Positions 22,422 through 30,731 of a stretch of 64,000 bases of DNA are shown in pieces (position 1 is the first letter of the stretch; every line of letters starts with the position of its first letter). Below the pieces are notes generated by a model that was given only the letters and a program-made list of their open reading frames with translations, was not told the origin of the DNA and made no database searches. Source of the DNA: Niveibacterium sp. 24ML (lineage in GTDB: Bacteria; Pseudomonadota; Gammaproteobacteria; Burkholderiales; Rhodocyclaceae). The DNA is taken from NCBI RefSeq assembly GCF_026586805.1, contig NZ_JAPFHA010000010.1, positions 1-64,000 on the forward strand, written 5' to 3'. The position numbers and the translations under genes are program-made.

Positions 22422-25072
22422 CTTCGCTGATCGAAAACGCCTTGAGCGCGCTTGCGGTCTTGATTGAGCTGATCTCGCAACCATTCAAACTGCTGTTCGG
22501 ACTGTTCATGTTTGTGCTGTCGCTGCCACAGCGCGCCATCACGTCTGTATACAAACTGGCACGCAGGACGCCGCTGAAGCGGCTCGGCGCTCAGATCGAC
22601 GCACGTTTCTCAGACGCGAACATCGAGGCGTGGTTCGACAAACGCTTTGCGAACGCCGTTGACCCCGCACACCGGGGCGACGTAGATGCAGTTGCTGAGC
22701 AGCTCTACCCGCGCGCTCAGCATGCGTGGCTATATGAAGAGCGCATCCCGGCACATGTACGGCTGCCCGTCGTCGTTGACGGCCGTCTGCCGAATGGCCA
22801 GCTGATCGCAGAAGGCTTGGCACCCAGTCTGATCGACACAGCTGCGGTCGGTGTCGCAGCTCGCAAGGCCGCGCGCGTCGGCGTGATCAACGCGTTCGTC
22901 ATGTTCGTCGCGCTCGTCGCTGCGTGTGCGATTCTGTTCGGACATCTCTCCGGCAGCGATGCGCACGCTGCTGTCAGCGCGGATCAGCTGACCGGTAGCT
23001 ATTGGTCTCAATCCGAGTTCGACGCAGCACTCGCGGATGCACAGAAGTCAGCTGACCGGGTCGCGTTCGTGAAGGCGCTCGGGGCAAAGTCGCTTGTCTT
23101 AACCGTTGACCTGCTGGTTGCAGCCGCCGGGGGCGTCTTGTTCGGCGCACTCGTTGGGTTCGCGCACTTCCGCAAGCTGCTGTCGTCGAGTGTTGAGGCG
23201 CGTCTCGAACCCTACGCACGGCTGTTTCTCGACTCGCTGCGCCGATACCACGAACGCTTCGACCGCGTGCAAACATCGCGCGCGAAGTACAGCGAGACGA
23301 TTGCTCGCTCGAACAAAGACGAATCGTTCCGCTTCAATTTCGGCATCTCAACGGGGGACGCCTTGTTCCGAGGCGGCCTGAGCTGTCCTGAGCCGCAAAC
23401 GGTGATGCAGCTGTCTTTGTCAGAAATGGGCAAGGGCGGGATATGGTTTTTCGGCGATACAGGCCAAGGTAAGACTTCCCAGCTGATCCTGCCGCTCTGC
23501 CGGCAATGGATTACCGCGATGCGCGACAGCGCTACGGGTTTTGTGAAAAGCGCGCTGTGGGTTTCAGACGCTAAAGCGGTTTTGTGGCGCGAAGTGAGCG
23601 CGCTCGCAAGCGACTTGTGCATGTCTGAGTTTGTCCGTGTGATTGGAATCGCAGACAACGAATTTGGAGTCGATCCGCTCGAAGGCGTTGATCCGCCTGT
23701 GGCTGCTGACATCCTGACCGGCGCAGTTGATCAAGCGACCGGCGGCGGAAAAGACGGGTCCGGCGCGCAATGGAAACTCGCTGCTGCTGATGCGTTTCTG
23801 CAGACAGCAATTATTGCCCGAGCTTGGGAGAAGACGAGCGATGGGGTCAGCTACATGAGCGAAACTAGTGAGCGATGCTATTCGCTCGCTGCTATCTACC
23901 GACTCGTGACTGACGTCGAACCCTACTCGCGCATGAACCGCGCGATTGAAGCGATCAACGAGGCAATTCAACAGAACTCCGGTCTCGGAGGATTCGCATC
24001 GCTTGTCGGACCGTCTCTCGAAAACGCAATTACCTACATGTGCATCGACTGGCGCGCGCTCGCTGCGGAAACGAGAACAAGCGTCTTGTTCAACGTGCGA
24101 AATGCACTAGGGATGCTGCTTACTCATGACGGGTTGTATTACAACTTCTCGTCAGGGAACCCCCGCCGTCTCTACGACGTCAGCGAGGCATTCGACAAGC
24201 GAATCACTCTTGTGAACCTCCCGGAAGGGAATTACGGTGTTGCCGCGCGCTTGCTGAATATCTTCATCAACAATCGCATAAAGATTGAAGCGAAGCGCCG
24301 CGAGGATTGCGATGGGAAGATTTCTGAGAAGTCGCGACTCATTTGCGTATTCGACGAAGCCCAGAATCTACTGATAAAGGGCAATTTGTGGGCAGATAGT
24401 GAGTGGTCAAACATCGCTAGATCGTCCGGAGTCGTCGGTGTGTATTCGACTCAGCATTTGACAGCAGTGAACATGTCACTTGGTGAGCATGCTGCAGCGA
24501 ACATGAAATTGAATCTGTCGAACGCAATTGTCTTACAGACGCGCGATCCAGCAACCTTCGAATTCTTCAAAAGTTTCGTTGGCACTGCAAAGCGCTACCA
24601 AATTCGCAACGACGGTGAATTCGAGAGTTACGACGCTTTCCGACGCATGACCGGGCTCGATGCGATTGAAGAAGTGCAGGTGCCGGTCCGTCTAAGCGAA
24701 GATTCAACCCCATACGTGCGCAAGTCGCTATCAGCTGTCTTCGACATCCTGCATGTCACGCAACCATTCGAATTCTCGCTCGGTTCGACATCGCTCTCTC
24801 TTGATCTCGATTACGCGCCGCCTTTAATTGAGGTAAATCCGGGGCAGCCTTCGGGCAACTCATCTGAGTACCGGAACTTCATGCGCGCGGCAAAGCACCG
24901 CGCTGAAGACAAGCGCTCTGAAGCACAGAGAGACGCGTCTGAAGAGCCCATCCTGCGGCCGGAGGATTTCGCGGCAGCTGGCAACCGGGCGTTCTGCTTG
25001 TTCCAAACGCCAAACGGTTTCAGATATGACTTCGTGCATGTAAATGCACCTCGTGCAGGAGAAATGCAATGA
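22418..25072 (+). CDS. Type IV coupling protein (VirD4/TraD/TrwB-like)
   Basis: 884 residues. N-terminal hydrophobic segments ('FKLLFGLFMFVLSLPQRAI', then 'INAFVMFVALVAACAILFG' and 'LVLTVDLLVAAAGGVLFGAL') anchor it in the inner membrane. The ATPase domain has Walker A GDTGQGKTSQ (K352) and Walker B 'LICVFDEAQ' (D646, E647). It couples the relaxase-DNA complex to a type IV secretion channel. Since no channel genes are in the element, it would need a helper system. The C-terminal tail is charged ('AKHRAEDKRSEAQRDASEEP'). Confidence 0.9.
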   Translation: MTSLIENALSALAVLIELISQPFKLLFGLFMFVLSLPQRAITSVYKLARRTPLKRLGAQIDARFSDANIEAWFDKRFANAVDPAHRGDVDAVAEQLYPRAQHAWLYEERIPAHVRLPVVVDGRLPNGQLIAEGLAPSLIDTAAVGVAARKAARVGVINAFVMFVALVAACAILFGHLSGSDAHAAVSADQLTGSYWSQSEFDAALADAQKSADRVAFVKALGAKSLVLTVDLLVAAAGGVLFGALVGFAHFRKLLSSSVEARLEPYARLFLDSLRRYHERFDRVQTSRAKYSETIARSNKDESFRFNFGISTGDALFRGGLSCPEPQTVMQLSLSEMGKGGIWFFGDTGQGKTSQLILPLCRQWITAMRDSATGFVKSALWVSDAKAVLWREVSALASDLCMSEFVRVIGIADNEFGVDPLEGVDPPVAADILTGAVDQATGGGKDGSGAQWKLAAADAFLQTAIIARAWEKTSDGVSYMSETSERCYSLAAIYRLVTDVEPYSRMNRAIEAINEAIQQNSGLGGFASLVGPSLENAITYMCIDWRALAAETRTSVLFNVRNALGMLLTHDGLYYNFSSGNPRRLYDVSEAFDKRITLVNLPEGNYGVAARLLNIFINNRIKIEAKRREDCDGKISEKSRLICVFDEAQNLLIKGNLWADSEWSNIARSSGVVGVYSTQHLTAVNMSLGEHAAANMKLNLSNAIVLQTRDPATFEFFKSFVGTAKRYQIRNDGEFESYDAFRRMTGLDAIEEVQVPVRLSEDSTPYVRKSLSAVFDILHVTQPFEFSLGSTSLSLDLDYAPPLIEVNPGQPSGNSSEYRNFMRAAKHRAEDKRSEAQRDASEEPILRPEDFAAAGNRAFCLFQTPNGFRYDFVHVNAPRAGEMQ

Positions 25073-25902
25073 GCAAAACGTGGTGGGATATGACTCAAGA
25101 CGAGCGTCTCGAAGCACTCCGCGAAAAGCACTCGTCAAAACGCTGGCGCGATGAAAGCTATGGCCGTTTTCGAAATGAAGCGTCGAACCTTGCACAAAGC
25201 GCTTACGACGAGCACTGCGCGCACGAGCAGCTGAAGGGTGATTTCGGGCAGCGGATCGAGAGCGCTCAAAACCAAACAGAGAAAAAGCACCTGCAACTGC
25301 AGCTTGCAGTCATTACAGCTGATCACGACCAGCACGTCGCGGAGCGTGCTGCGGGGGTCCAAGGAGTTGTAGGCGATAAAGAACAGCAGGTGCGGATGCA
25401 GCAGTTTGCAGCAGCTGCTGAGCAGCAGCGGGCGACAGCGCTGACTGCGCTGCAAGCGTTTGAAAAGCTGCACAAGCTTAGCGACAACCCAGCTGCCCAG
25501 CTCCAAGGGCAGGGCCGGGGCCAGGACGAGCCAAGCGCTTTTGCTACCCCCGTTCAAGAAGCGCACGCAATTAAGGCCCTCCAGCGCAATCTCAACGCGA
25601 CGGCTGAAAACACGGGACAAGCGTCTTGGCAATCCATTGCTGCGGGGCACGAACGCGCCCAAGCGAACGCTGACCTGCTCGGCTTCGACGTCGATGAAGT
25701 CATGCGCAACCTTGATCTTCAGCCTGCTGGTTCGCTCGAACGCCGCATGACTGACAAGTGCATTTCTGCATGTGCTCGCAATGAGCACCGCGCTGTACCA
25801 CCGCCGAACGTTGTGAAGTCAATAAGCGAGACGGTCGAGAGGGCGACGCAGAAGCAATCTGACGCTGATCGCAAGCGCCAGTCAACTTCCGCCCGGCTGT
25901 GA
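25069..25902 (+). CDS. Hypothetical helical/coiled-coil protein
   Basis: 277 residues, Gln/Ala/Glu-rich and strongly helical ('QRIESAQNQTEKKHLQLQLA', 'QQFAAAAEQQRATALTALQA'). It overlaps the coupling-protein gene by 4 bp and the next gene by 4 bp. No signal peptide or membrane segment. Probably cytoplasmic and part of the transfer operon; no function assigned. Confidence 0.6.
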   Translation: MSKTWWDMTQDERLEALREKHSSKRWRDESYGRFRNEASNLAQSAYDEHCAHEQLKGDFGQRIESAQNQTEKKHLQLQLAVITADHDQHVAERAAGVQGVVGDKEQQVRMQQFAAAAEQQRATALTALQAFEKLHKLSDNPAAQLQGQGRGQDEPSAFATPVQEAHAIKALQRNLNATAENTGQASWQSIAAGHERAQANADLLGFDVDEVMRNLDLQPAGSLERRMTDKCISACARNEHRAVPPPNVVKSISETVERATQKQSDADRKRQSTSARL

Positions 25903-26501
25903 CCACCGAGGACGACTTTGACGACAGCGACGAGCGCGCAGCTGCGCTCGTCGAGCGCATGCGCATTCAGCATGAAAGCGACGCAAACAACTGTGCGCGA
26001 ATCGAGCGCGCAGTTCGCGCTGGAATCGAGCGTGCATGCGCTCAGATCGCTATTCAGCGCGAAGAATTCGAGGCAAAGCGGGCCAAAAAGAAAAGAGTTT
26101 CAGCGAATGAAAGTCGCGCAAATGCTATTGACTTGCGCGCAGAAGAAGATGCTCGCGCGGAAAATGAATTGCTCAATTCATTGTCGTCTCGGAATCGAGG
26201 GAATAGAATTGCATTGGAATTGGAGAGTGAAAGTGCGAAACATGAAAAGCAAAGCGTGTTTAGTAGTTTGCTGGAGCAGCTTGACGCTGCTCGCGACGCC
26301 CGTGTTTGCGTTCAAGTCGAAAGCGAACCCGCCCACAGCCGCCCCGGCGGCGGCGCAGTCGGCGCCGAGTGCGGCACCAGTTGCGGCTCCGGCACCGGCC
26401 CCAGCGCTGCAAGCGACGCAACCGACGCAGCCGCCGACGACGACGAAGGAGACGAGGGCGACGACGGTGGAGCCGTCCCCATCGCGCGGATCGCGCGCTG
26501 A
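25899..26501 (+). CDS. Hypothetical charged protein with long out-of-frame overlap
   Basis: GTG start overlapping the previous stop by 4 bp. The first about 115 residues are charged and helical ('ERAAALVERMRIQHESDANN', 'REEFEAKRAKKKRVSANESR') and look real. The last 87 codons run through the 5' part of the next gene in another frame and become low-complexity (Gly/Ser/Asp-rich), which looks like read-through of a lost stop rather than selected sequence. Where the functional protein ends is uncertain. Confidence 0.5.
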   Translation: MTTEDDFDDSDERAAALVERMRIQHESDANNCARIERAVRAGIERACAQIAIQREEFEAKRAKKKRVSANESRANAIDLRAEEDARAENELLNSLSSRNRGNRIALELESESAKHEKQSVFSSLLEQLDAARDARVCVQVESEPAHSRPGGGAVGAECGTSCGSGTGPSAASDATDAAADDDEGDEGDDGGAVPIARIAR

Positions 26502-26652
26502 AGATGCGGTCCGCTACACGCCGCCTGCCGGTTCGATCAAGTTCGCAAAACCCCTTGGCGATCAGAAAGTCGATAAGCCCAAGTCGCTTGTGAAGCCGGC
26601 TGCGAGCGGAAAGAACGAAGACGTTTGGGGCGCTCTGGCAGCGCAAAAATGA
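26242..26652 (+). CDS. Secreted Pro/Ala-rich protein
   Basis: 136 residues with a signal peptide ('MKSKACLVVCWSSLTLLAT', cleavage near VFA), then a long Pro/Ala/Thr-rich linker ('APVAAPAPAPALQATQPTQP') and a short conserved-looking C-terminus ('YTPPAGSIKFAKPLGDQKVD', 'VWGALAAQK'). The linker could span the periplasm or peptidoglycan. It begins inside the preceding gene in a different frame. No family recognised. Confidence 0.6.
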   Translation: MKSKACLVVCWSSLTLLATPVFAFKSKANPPTAAPAAAQSAPSAAPVAAPAPAPALQATQPTQPPTTTKETRATTVEPSPSRGSRAEDAVRYTPPAGSIKFAKPLGDQKVDKPKSLVKPAASGKNEDVWGALAAQK

Positions 26653-26963
26653 TGATTTACGACCAGTTCACTGAAGCGCGTGAAGGTCTCATCAAGACTG
26701 CAGAGCAGCTTGAACAATACCTCGCGCGACTTGAGCCGCACGTCAATCCAACTCTATTGACTTGGGAGGCGTGGGAGACGTTCTGTGACTGCCGCCGGGG
26801 TCTTGACCGCGCGCTGAGGACTCGCATTCTGCGTCAGTACGACATCGTGCTGCTTACTGAAATCGAGAAGATCGTGTCGCGAATGTTCGACGTGCAGAAC
26901 AGAATTGCCGCTGCAAGTTTGAGCTGGGCGCCGACACCGCGCCCAGCGTGGAGGCAAAGATGA
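26649..26963 (+). CDS. Hypothetical helical protein
   Basis: 104 residues from the ATG overlapping the previous stop (ATGATG; either Met possible). Helical throughout ('TEAREGLIKTAEQLEQYLAR', 'ILRQYDIVLLTEIEKIVSRM'). No membrane segment. It overlaps the next start by 4 bp. Function unknown. Confidence 0.5.
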   Translation: MMIYDQFTEAREGLIKTAEQLEQYLARLEPHVNPTLLTWEAWETFCDCRRGLDRALRTRILRQYDIVLLTEIEKIVSRMFDVQNRIAAASLSWAPTPRPAWRQR

Positions 26964-27145
26964 CTTCGCTGATCGAGAAGATACTGCTATTGACTGCAGA
27001 TGAATTCATGAAACGGGCGGGCGCTGGATTGCCGGACCCACAGCTGCAGCCTATGCGGTCAGAATTGGCGCGCGACGCGCTGGTTGAAAAGCGTGAAATC
27101 GCAATTGCGGGGAAAAGTGTAAACAGCTGTAACAAACCCCGCTAA
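26960..27145 (+). CDS. Small hypothetical protein
   Basis: 61 residues from the ATG overlapping the previous stop. It starts 'MTSLIEKILLLTADEFMKRA', helical, and ends with a basic tail. The opening residues MTSLIE match those of the coupling protein, but nothing else does. Unknown function. Confidence 0.45.
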   Translation: MTSLIEKILLLTADEFMKRAGAGLPDPQLQPMRSELARDALVEKREIAIAGKSVNSCNKPR

Positions 27146-27266
27146 ATAGTGCAATTCGCGGGTTTCACTAAATGAAAGTAATAATCCGGCCGATTCTATT
27201 TATTGTGATTGCGCATTGAAAGTGATAGCGTATTAAACATGCAATTACGAAAAGAGGCGGTGCGAA

Positions 27267-27386
27267 ATGGATGGCACGGACAAATTAGTGCTTTGGCTCT
27301 ATCGAGCCGGGGCGGCGGCGGCGGGCGCAATAATCGTGCTCGCTGCTAGCTCAGCGAACTTACTAAATCTGAACGCGCTCACCTGA
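27267..27386 (+). CDS. Small single-pass membrane peptide (39 aa)
   Basis: Short frame with an AGAGG ribosome-binding site about 10 bp upstream. One hydrophobic helix ('GAAAAGAIIVLAASSANLL') and a basic N-terminal side. Its stop codon lies in the loop-stem of a terminator hairpin, a layout expected for a true last gene of an operon. Small entry-exclusion or holin-like peptides look like this, but that is a guess. Confidence 0.45.
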   Translation: MDGTDKLVLWLYRAGAAAAGAIIVLAASSANLLNLNALT

Positions 27387-27396
27387 GCGCGTTTTT
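27372..27396 (+). terminator. Rho-independent terminator ending the transfer operon
   Basis: Perfect 10-bp stem AACGCGCTCA / TGAGCGCGTT with a 2-nt loop and following T-run. The stop codon of the small membrane peptide lies inside it. Confidence 0.8.
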
Positions 27397-27455
27397 CATT
27401 TCTGGCTATTGACTTGAGATGGTTCGTCGAGTCAATCGCACAAGGAGATGTGCAG

Positions 27456-27695
27456 ATGAGCGACATCACGATTTTCGAAGCATCAGCTGACGCTGACGAA
27501 GACAACTTAGTCGTGCTCAGTGCGCTCGATGCGCTTGCGCACCCTGTCACCCCTGCGCCCGGCGCGGCGGTGACGATGATCTTCGGGAACAGCGCTGCAT
27601 TCGAAGCGTTCCTTGCGGACCCAGCGCGGTTCGCGTCTGAGCTTGCCGAGCGTGCGCGCAAGCTCGCGCACGCAAGCGACTTGGTTATCAGCTGA
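27456..27695 (+). CDS. Small hypothetical protein
   Basis: 79 residues from the ATG of 'MSDITIFEASADADEDN'; the AAGGAG upstream is 12 bp away and an ATG at 27448 is out of frame. Acidic N-terminus, then 'TMIFGNSAAFEAFLADPARF' and a helical end. It is the first gene after the terminator, in an operon of three unknown genes (to 28706). No family recognised. Confidence 0.5.
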   Translation: MSDITIFEASADADEDNLVVLSALDALAHPVTPAPGAAVTMIFGNSAAFEAFLADPARFASELAERARKLAHASDLVIS

Positions 27696-27710
27696 CGGAG
27701 GAGGCACAGC

Positions 27711-28199
27711 ATGTCATTCGAGTCATTCTTGCAGCATCAGCGCTCGCGCGCTGACCGGCCGCTGCCGTCCGGGCAGCGCAATCACTTCGAGAATATCGAC
27801 ACGTCGCGGATCTCGCAGCGACTTCCAGTCGAAGCACCTCGATCCAAGTCGCTTGGGTATTTTGCGAGCGAGCGGGGCGGCAGCATCTACGCGCCTGATT
27901 CAGCTGTGCGGGTCAACTGGGACGCGATCAAGCTCGAACCCATCGCGCGGCAGACCGCGCGCGATCAGCGGAGCGAAGCGGTTGCAAACAAACAGCTCAG
28001 CGAAAGCTTGGACGCGCGACAAGACGCTTTGATGTCGCGGATGTCGAAGAAAACGGACGTCCAGCCCGCTGCAGCTGTCTCGCAAGGTATGCAAAGTCGC
28101 TTTGCCGACCTGTCGCAGCGCATTGATTCGTCGCGCGCGACGCGAGAAGCTGACCGGCTGAAGCAATCCAGCGGTCAACAAGTGCCGAAGATCAGCTGA
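27711..28199 (+). CDS. Hypothetical basic protein
   Basis: 162 residues with a GGAGGAG ribosome-binding site. Arg/Ser/Gln-rich and mostly helical ('EAVANKQLSESLDARQDALM', 'RFADLSQRIDSSRATREADR'). The N-terminal half carries 'RISQRLPVEAPRSKSLGYF'. No recognised domain. Possibly a structural or DNA-associated protein; unsupported. Confidence 0.5.
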   Translation: MSFESFLQHQRSRADRPLPSGQRNHFENIDTSRISQRLPVEAPRSKSLGYFASERGGSIYAPDSAVRVNWDAIKLEPIARQTARDQRSEAVANKQLSESLDARQDALMSRMSKKTDVQPAAAVSQGMQSRFADLSQRIDSSRATREADRLKQSSGQQVPKIS

Positions 28200-28214
28200 C
28201 AGGGGGAGACAAAC

Positions 28215-28706
28215 ATGAAACTCAATACACAAGCCCCGGCAGGTCGGTATATCAATGCTCGCGATGGTGCGCTCGCGCTCGCACTTCTGCAGCATGCAGA
28301 CGCCCCCGAAATTCTGGGAACGGTGCGTGTATATGAAACGCAAGACAATACCCAGCTGCCTGCGTTTCATCTTGAAGCAGAAGGGTATGAGATGCCAGTG
28401 CTCGTGCTCGTCGATGACCCGAAGTCTGCATTGCGGTTTGAAGTGTCGGGCTATCAGACAGTCGAGAGCTATTTCGACGAACCGCAGAGACGCAAATACG
28501 CAACTTTCTTCAAGCAGCTGTGCGAGCGTCAAGGATGGGGCGTGGATCTCTTCTGTGTGCTGAACGTCGTGCACTGGTTGTCCGAGCGGCAAATTGATCT
28601 CTGGGACGATGCTTTAGCAGCTGCAAACCTTGCAGCTGCAGCGAGGGCGCATTTTTACGATTTTGTAGAAGCTGTGCAGTTGCGAGAACCTGCGCTGATG
28701 CAGTGA
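28215..28706 (+). CDS. Hypothetical protein
   Basis: 163 residues, ribosome-binding site GGGGGAGA. Mixed alpha/beta composition ('VRVYETQDNTQLPAFHLEAE', 'MPVLVLVDDPKSALRFEVSG', 'FCVLNVVHWLSERQIDLWDD'). It ends the operon; a terminator follows. No family recognised. Confidence 0.55.
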   Translation: MKLNTQAPAGRYINARDGALALALLQHADAPEILGTVRVYETQDNTQLPAFHLEAEGYEMPVLVLVDDPKSALRFEVSGYQTVESYFDEPQRRKYATFFKQLCERQGWGVDLFCVLNVVHWLSERQIDLWDDALAAANLAAAARAHFYDFVEAVQLREPALMQ

Positions 28707-28723
28707 TGGAAACCCCGTCAATG

Positions 28724-28749
28724 AAAGCCCGCATATGCGGGCTTTTTTT
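28724..28749 (+). terminator. Rho-independent terminator
   Basis: Palindromic stem AAAGCCCGCATATGCGGGC followed by seven T residues, 18 bp after the preceding gene. Classic intrinsic terminator. Confidence 0.85.
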
Positions 28750-28753
28750 GTTT

Positions 28754-28831
28754 GTGGACATATCAGGAACGCTACCGGAATTGCACGCTCGCTTTCCAAA
28801 AAATCCGATCAGGTGGACATATCAGGAACGC
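28754..28831 (+). repeat. Two 19-bp direct repeats upstream of the candidate rep operon
   Basis: GTGGACATATCAGGAACGC at 28754-28772 and 28813-28831. Further copies are at 32456-32474 and (17 bp) 32498-32514, with a broken one at 32474-32488. The repeats therefore flank the candidate replication initiator gene on both sides. The stretch that follows (28832-28990) is AT-rich compared with its surroundings. Iterons or control sites of a plasmid-like replicon are plausible. Confidence 0.8.
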
Positions 28832-28892
28832 ATCATAAAGCCACCTTATCGACTTCCATGCATATTTATTCATGTGGTGAATAGCAAGGGGT

Positions 28893-28940
28893 TTCACCAA
28901 ATCATAGTCGGAAAAATCCCGTTTTTTCACCAAACGATAG
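28893..28940 (+). repeat. Pair of near-identical 17-bp repeats in AT-rich region
   Basis: TTTCACCAAATCATAGT at 28893 and TTTCACCAAACGATAGT at 28924 differ at two bases and lie 31 bp apart, about three helical turns. They sit in the AT-rich gap before the next gene. Possible operator or origin-unwinding region; nothing coding is seen in 28750-29016. Confidence 0.55.
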
Positions 28941-29016
28941 TAATAAACGGTTGTTTTACGTGAGAACGGTTAGAAAAATTATTGATTGGTAATATCTTTC
29001 TGAAAGGCCGAAAATG

Positions 29017-29070
29017 GAATCACTGAATCACTGAATCACTGAATCACTGAATCACTGAATCACTGAATCA
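29017..29070 (+). repeat. Tandem 8-bp repeat (GAATCACT, 6.75 copies)
   Basis: Six perfect GAATCACT units plus a 6-bp partial unit end 15 bp before the start codon of the next gene, just upstream of its GAGGAG ribosome-binding site. Degenerate copies recur after that gene (29272-29312). Slipped-strand length change here would alter the promoter or leader of the small gene without shifting its frame. Confidence 0.9.
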
Positions 29071-29085
29071 ACGAGGAGCTTAGCA

Positions 29086-29289
29086 ATGACGAAGAACGAA
29101 TTGCGCGCAGTGAAAGCAGCAGCACATGCAGCTCGTGAAGATGCTGAAGCATCTCTGCAAAGCATGTTGCAACTTAAAGCAGTGCTCGACGCGCAAATCG
29201 AAGCTGCGCGCTGGCGTGCAGCGAGTGCCGCACGTCGTGCTGTTGAAGTCGAAGCGCAAATCGACGCGTTGATCACTGAATTACTGTAA
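29086..29289 (+). CDS. Small coiled-coil protein
   Basis: 67 residues, almost entirely one amphipathic Ala-rich helix ('LRAVKAAAHAAREDAEASLQ', 'AAARRAVEVEAQIDALITEL' type). GAGGAG ribosome-binding site between the 8-bp tandem repeat and the ATG. The stop is followed by degenerate copies of the same repeat. No function known. Confidence 0.5.
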   Translation: MTKNELRAVKAAAHAAREDAEASLQSMLQLKAVLDAQIEAARWRAASAARRAVEVEAQIDALITELL

Positions 29290-29341
29290 TCACTGAATAG
29301 CTGAATCACTGAACGAAAGAATTGCAAATAGGAGCTACAAA

Positions 29342-30145
29342 ATGCGCTATGGACGCAATAATGAACTCATTCCGGTTACTGAAGCTGAGGAAGCTATAGT
29401 CGGAAAAGCAACAATGCTGCTAGATCAAGCAATCAAGCTGGGGAAAGTTGAACCGCGTTACAACATGTACTACCGCAAGGAAGGCATCAAGTACAGAAAG
29501 CATCGAAAGTTCAGAGTCCTCGATATATCAAAAGACGGGAACGACGTGCTGTTCAGTAGCTCTGATCTGCTGCAGGGCAAGTACTACACCAGCTCTCGGA
29601 ATACCCGTTTCTTCTTGTTGAGGAAAAGGGGTCGGAGCGTACAAGCTGACTATACAAGCGCGCAAATGTTCTCGTACCTTGATCGATGCTCAGATTATCT
29701 CGGTGACATCATTGAGATGCTAATAGAGAAGTTGAAAATCACTCCCCCAGCGCGAGTCCGAAAGGGCTACAAAGTAGTAGTGCGTGACAAGAACGGACGC
29801 CTTCGCAGCGTTTACGACGGTAGCCTTTGGACGCGCCTGCGCTGGCGGAACGAGACGGCGAAACGCAACGCTGGCAGCGGGTTCTATTACTTTCGTAATG
29901 CGGACGATGCAATCCGCTCGGCATCAAAGATACCAGACTGGAACGTGAAGGACCTCGTGCTTGTAGAAGTTGAAGCCGGAGGGGCCGAGTTCCGTGTCAG
30001 CGAAAACGAGCTTCGCTGCAGCTACCTGCGGACAACAAAGATCGTCGGTTGTATTGCCGACTTGCAGCAGAAGGTCGGTGCAAGCGCCGAATTGGCGAAT
30101 AGCGCGGCGCAAGTTGTTAGTGGTGCATGCTCTGCAGTTGTATAG
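29342..30145 (+). CDS. Hypothetical protein, 267 aa
   Basis: Good AGGAG ribosome-binding site. Basic N-terminal half ('YNMYYRKEGIKYRKHRKFRV', 'FFLLRKRGRSVQADYTSAQM') and mixed C-terminal half ('DLVLVEVEAGGAEFRVSENE'). The base composition is lower in GC than the rest of the element. No family recognised; the basic character would suit nucleic-acid binding, but no motif confirms it. Confidence 0.5.
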   Translation: MRYGRNNELIPVTEAEEAIVGKATMLLDQAIKLGKVEPRYNMYYRKEGIKYRKHRKFRVLDISKDGNDVLFSSSDLLQGKYYTSSRNTRFFLLRKRGRSVQADYTSAQMFSYLDRCSDYLGDIIEMLIEKLKITPPARVRKGYKVVVRDKNGRLRSVYDGSLWTRLRWRNETAKRNAGSGFYYFRNADDAIRSASKIPDWNVKDLVLVEVEAGGAEFRVSENELRCSYLRTTKIVGCIADLQQKVGASAELANSAAQVVSGACSAVV

Positions 30146-30162
30146 CGAAAAGTAGCAATGCT

Positions 30163-30534
30163 ATGAATAAAGAAGCCATTCTGATTGCAAATCAGGTTGA
30201 AGAGATTCTTGAGTATGACGACCGGACGCCGCCACGATGGCACGGACATGTCGGGCACGCTAGTGCATTAAATAGCGGGCTGGTCATCACGCGAAGCTAT
30301 GCAAGCCCGCGCGAAGGAGCAAACGAAGAACGCCTGCGGGTCTTCGTTGAAGGCAAAACTGCGCGACTTGTCGGTTTCGATGAAAACAATCGACACTTCG
30401 ACATAAGTCGCAATATCGATGCTGTGGAACTAATGCAACTCTTTCTTCGGGAAGCAATTGCAGGTTGTAGGGCAGTGCGGGACTTCGTAGAAGCGTTGCG
30501 CAAACACCTCGGCGAGTACGGAGAGCCGCTATGA
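30163..30534 (+). CDS. Hypothetical protein, 123 aa
   Basis: Starts at 'MNKEAILIANQVEEILEYDD'. Contains 'RLRVFVEGKTARLVGFDENN' and a helical C-terminus 'VELMQLFLREAIAGCRAVRD'. It overlaps the next (RHH) gene by 4 bp. No family recognised. Confidence 0.5.
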   Translation: MNKEAILIANQVEEILEYDDRTPPRWHGHVGHASALNSGLVITRSYASPREGANEERLRVFVEGKTARLVGFDENNRHFDISRNIDAVELMQLFLREAIAGCRAVRDFVEALRKHLGEYGEPL

Positions 30535-30713
30535 ACAACAAACAAGACGAAAAGGATTATGTTCGAATCACTGTCACGATTCGACCGGAGCAAAATATTG
30601 CTCTTCGTAAGCGCGCAATCAGTGAGGGTGTTTCGATAAGCCGTCAGGTCAAGGACGCGCTAGACATTGCTGCAGAAGCAAAGCGCGCTAACGCTGTCAA
30701 AGAGAAGAAGTGA
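30531..30713 (+). CDS. CopG/Arc-like RHH protein
   Basis: 60 residues: 'YVRITVTIRPEQNIALRKRA' then 'SEGVSISRQVKDALDIAAEA' gives the beta-strand plus two-helix pattern of a minimal ribbon-helix-helix repressor. The gene starts in the 3' end of its neighbour and lies 18 bp before the candidate rep gene. By analogy with CopG of plasmid pMV158 (a small RHH repressor next to rep) it may control copy number; this is inference. Confidence 0.65.
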   Translation: MNNKQDEKDYVRITVTIRPEQNIALRKRAISEGVSISRQVKDALDIAAEAKRANAVKEKK

Positions 30714-30731
30714 AATTAGGAATTGAGTGCA

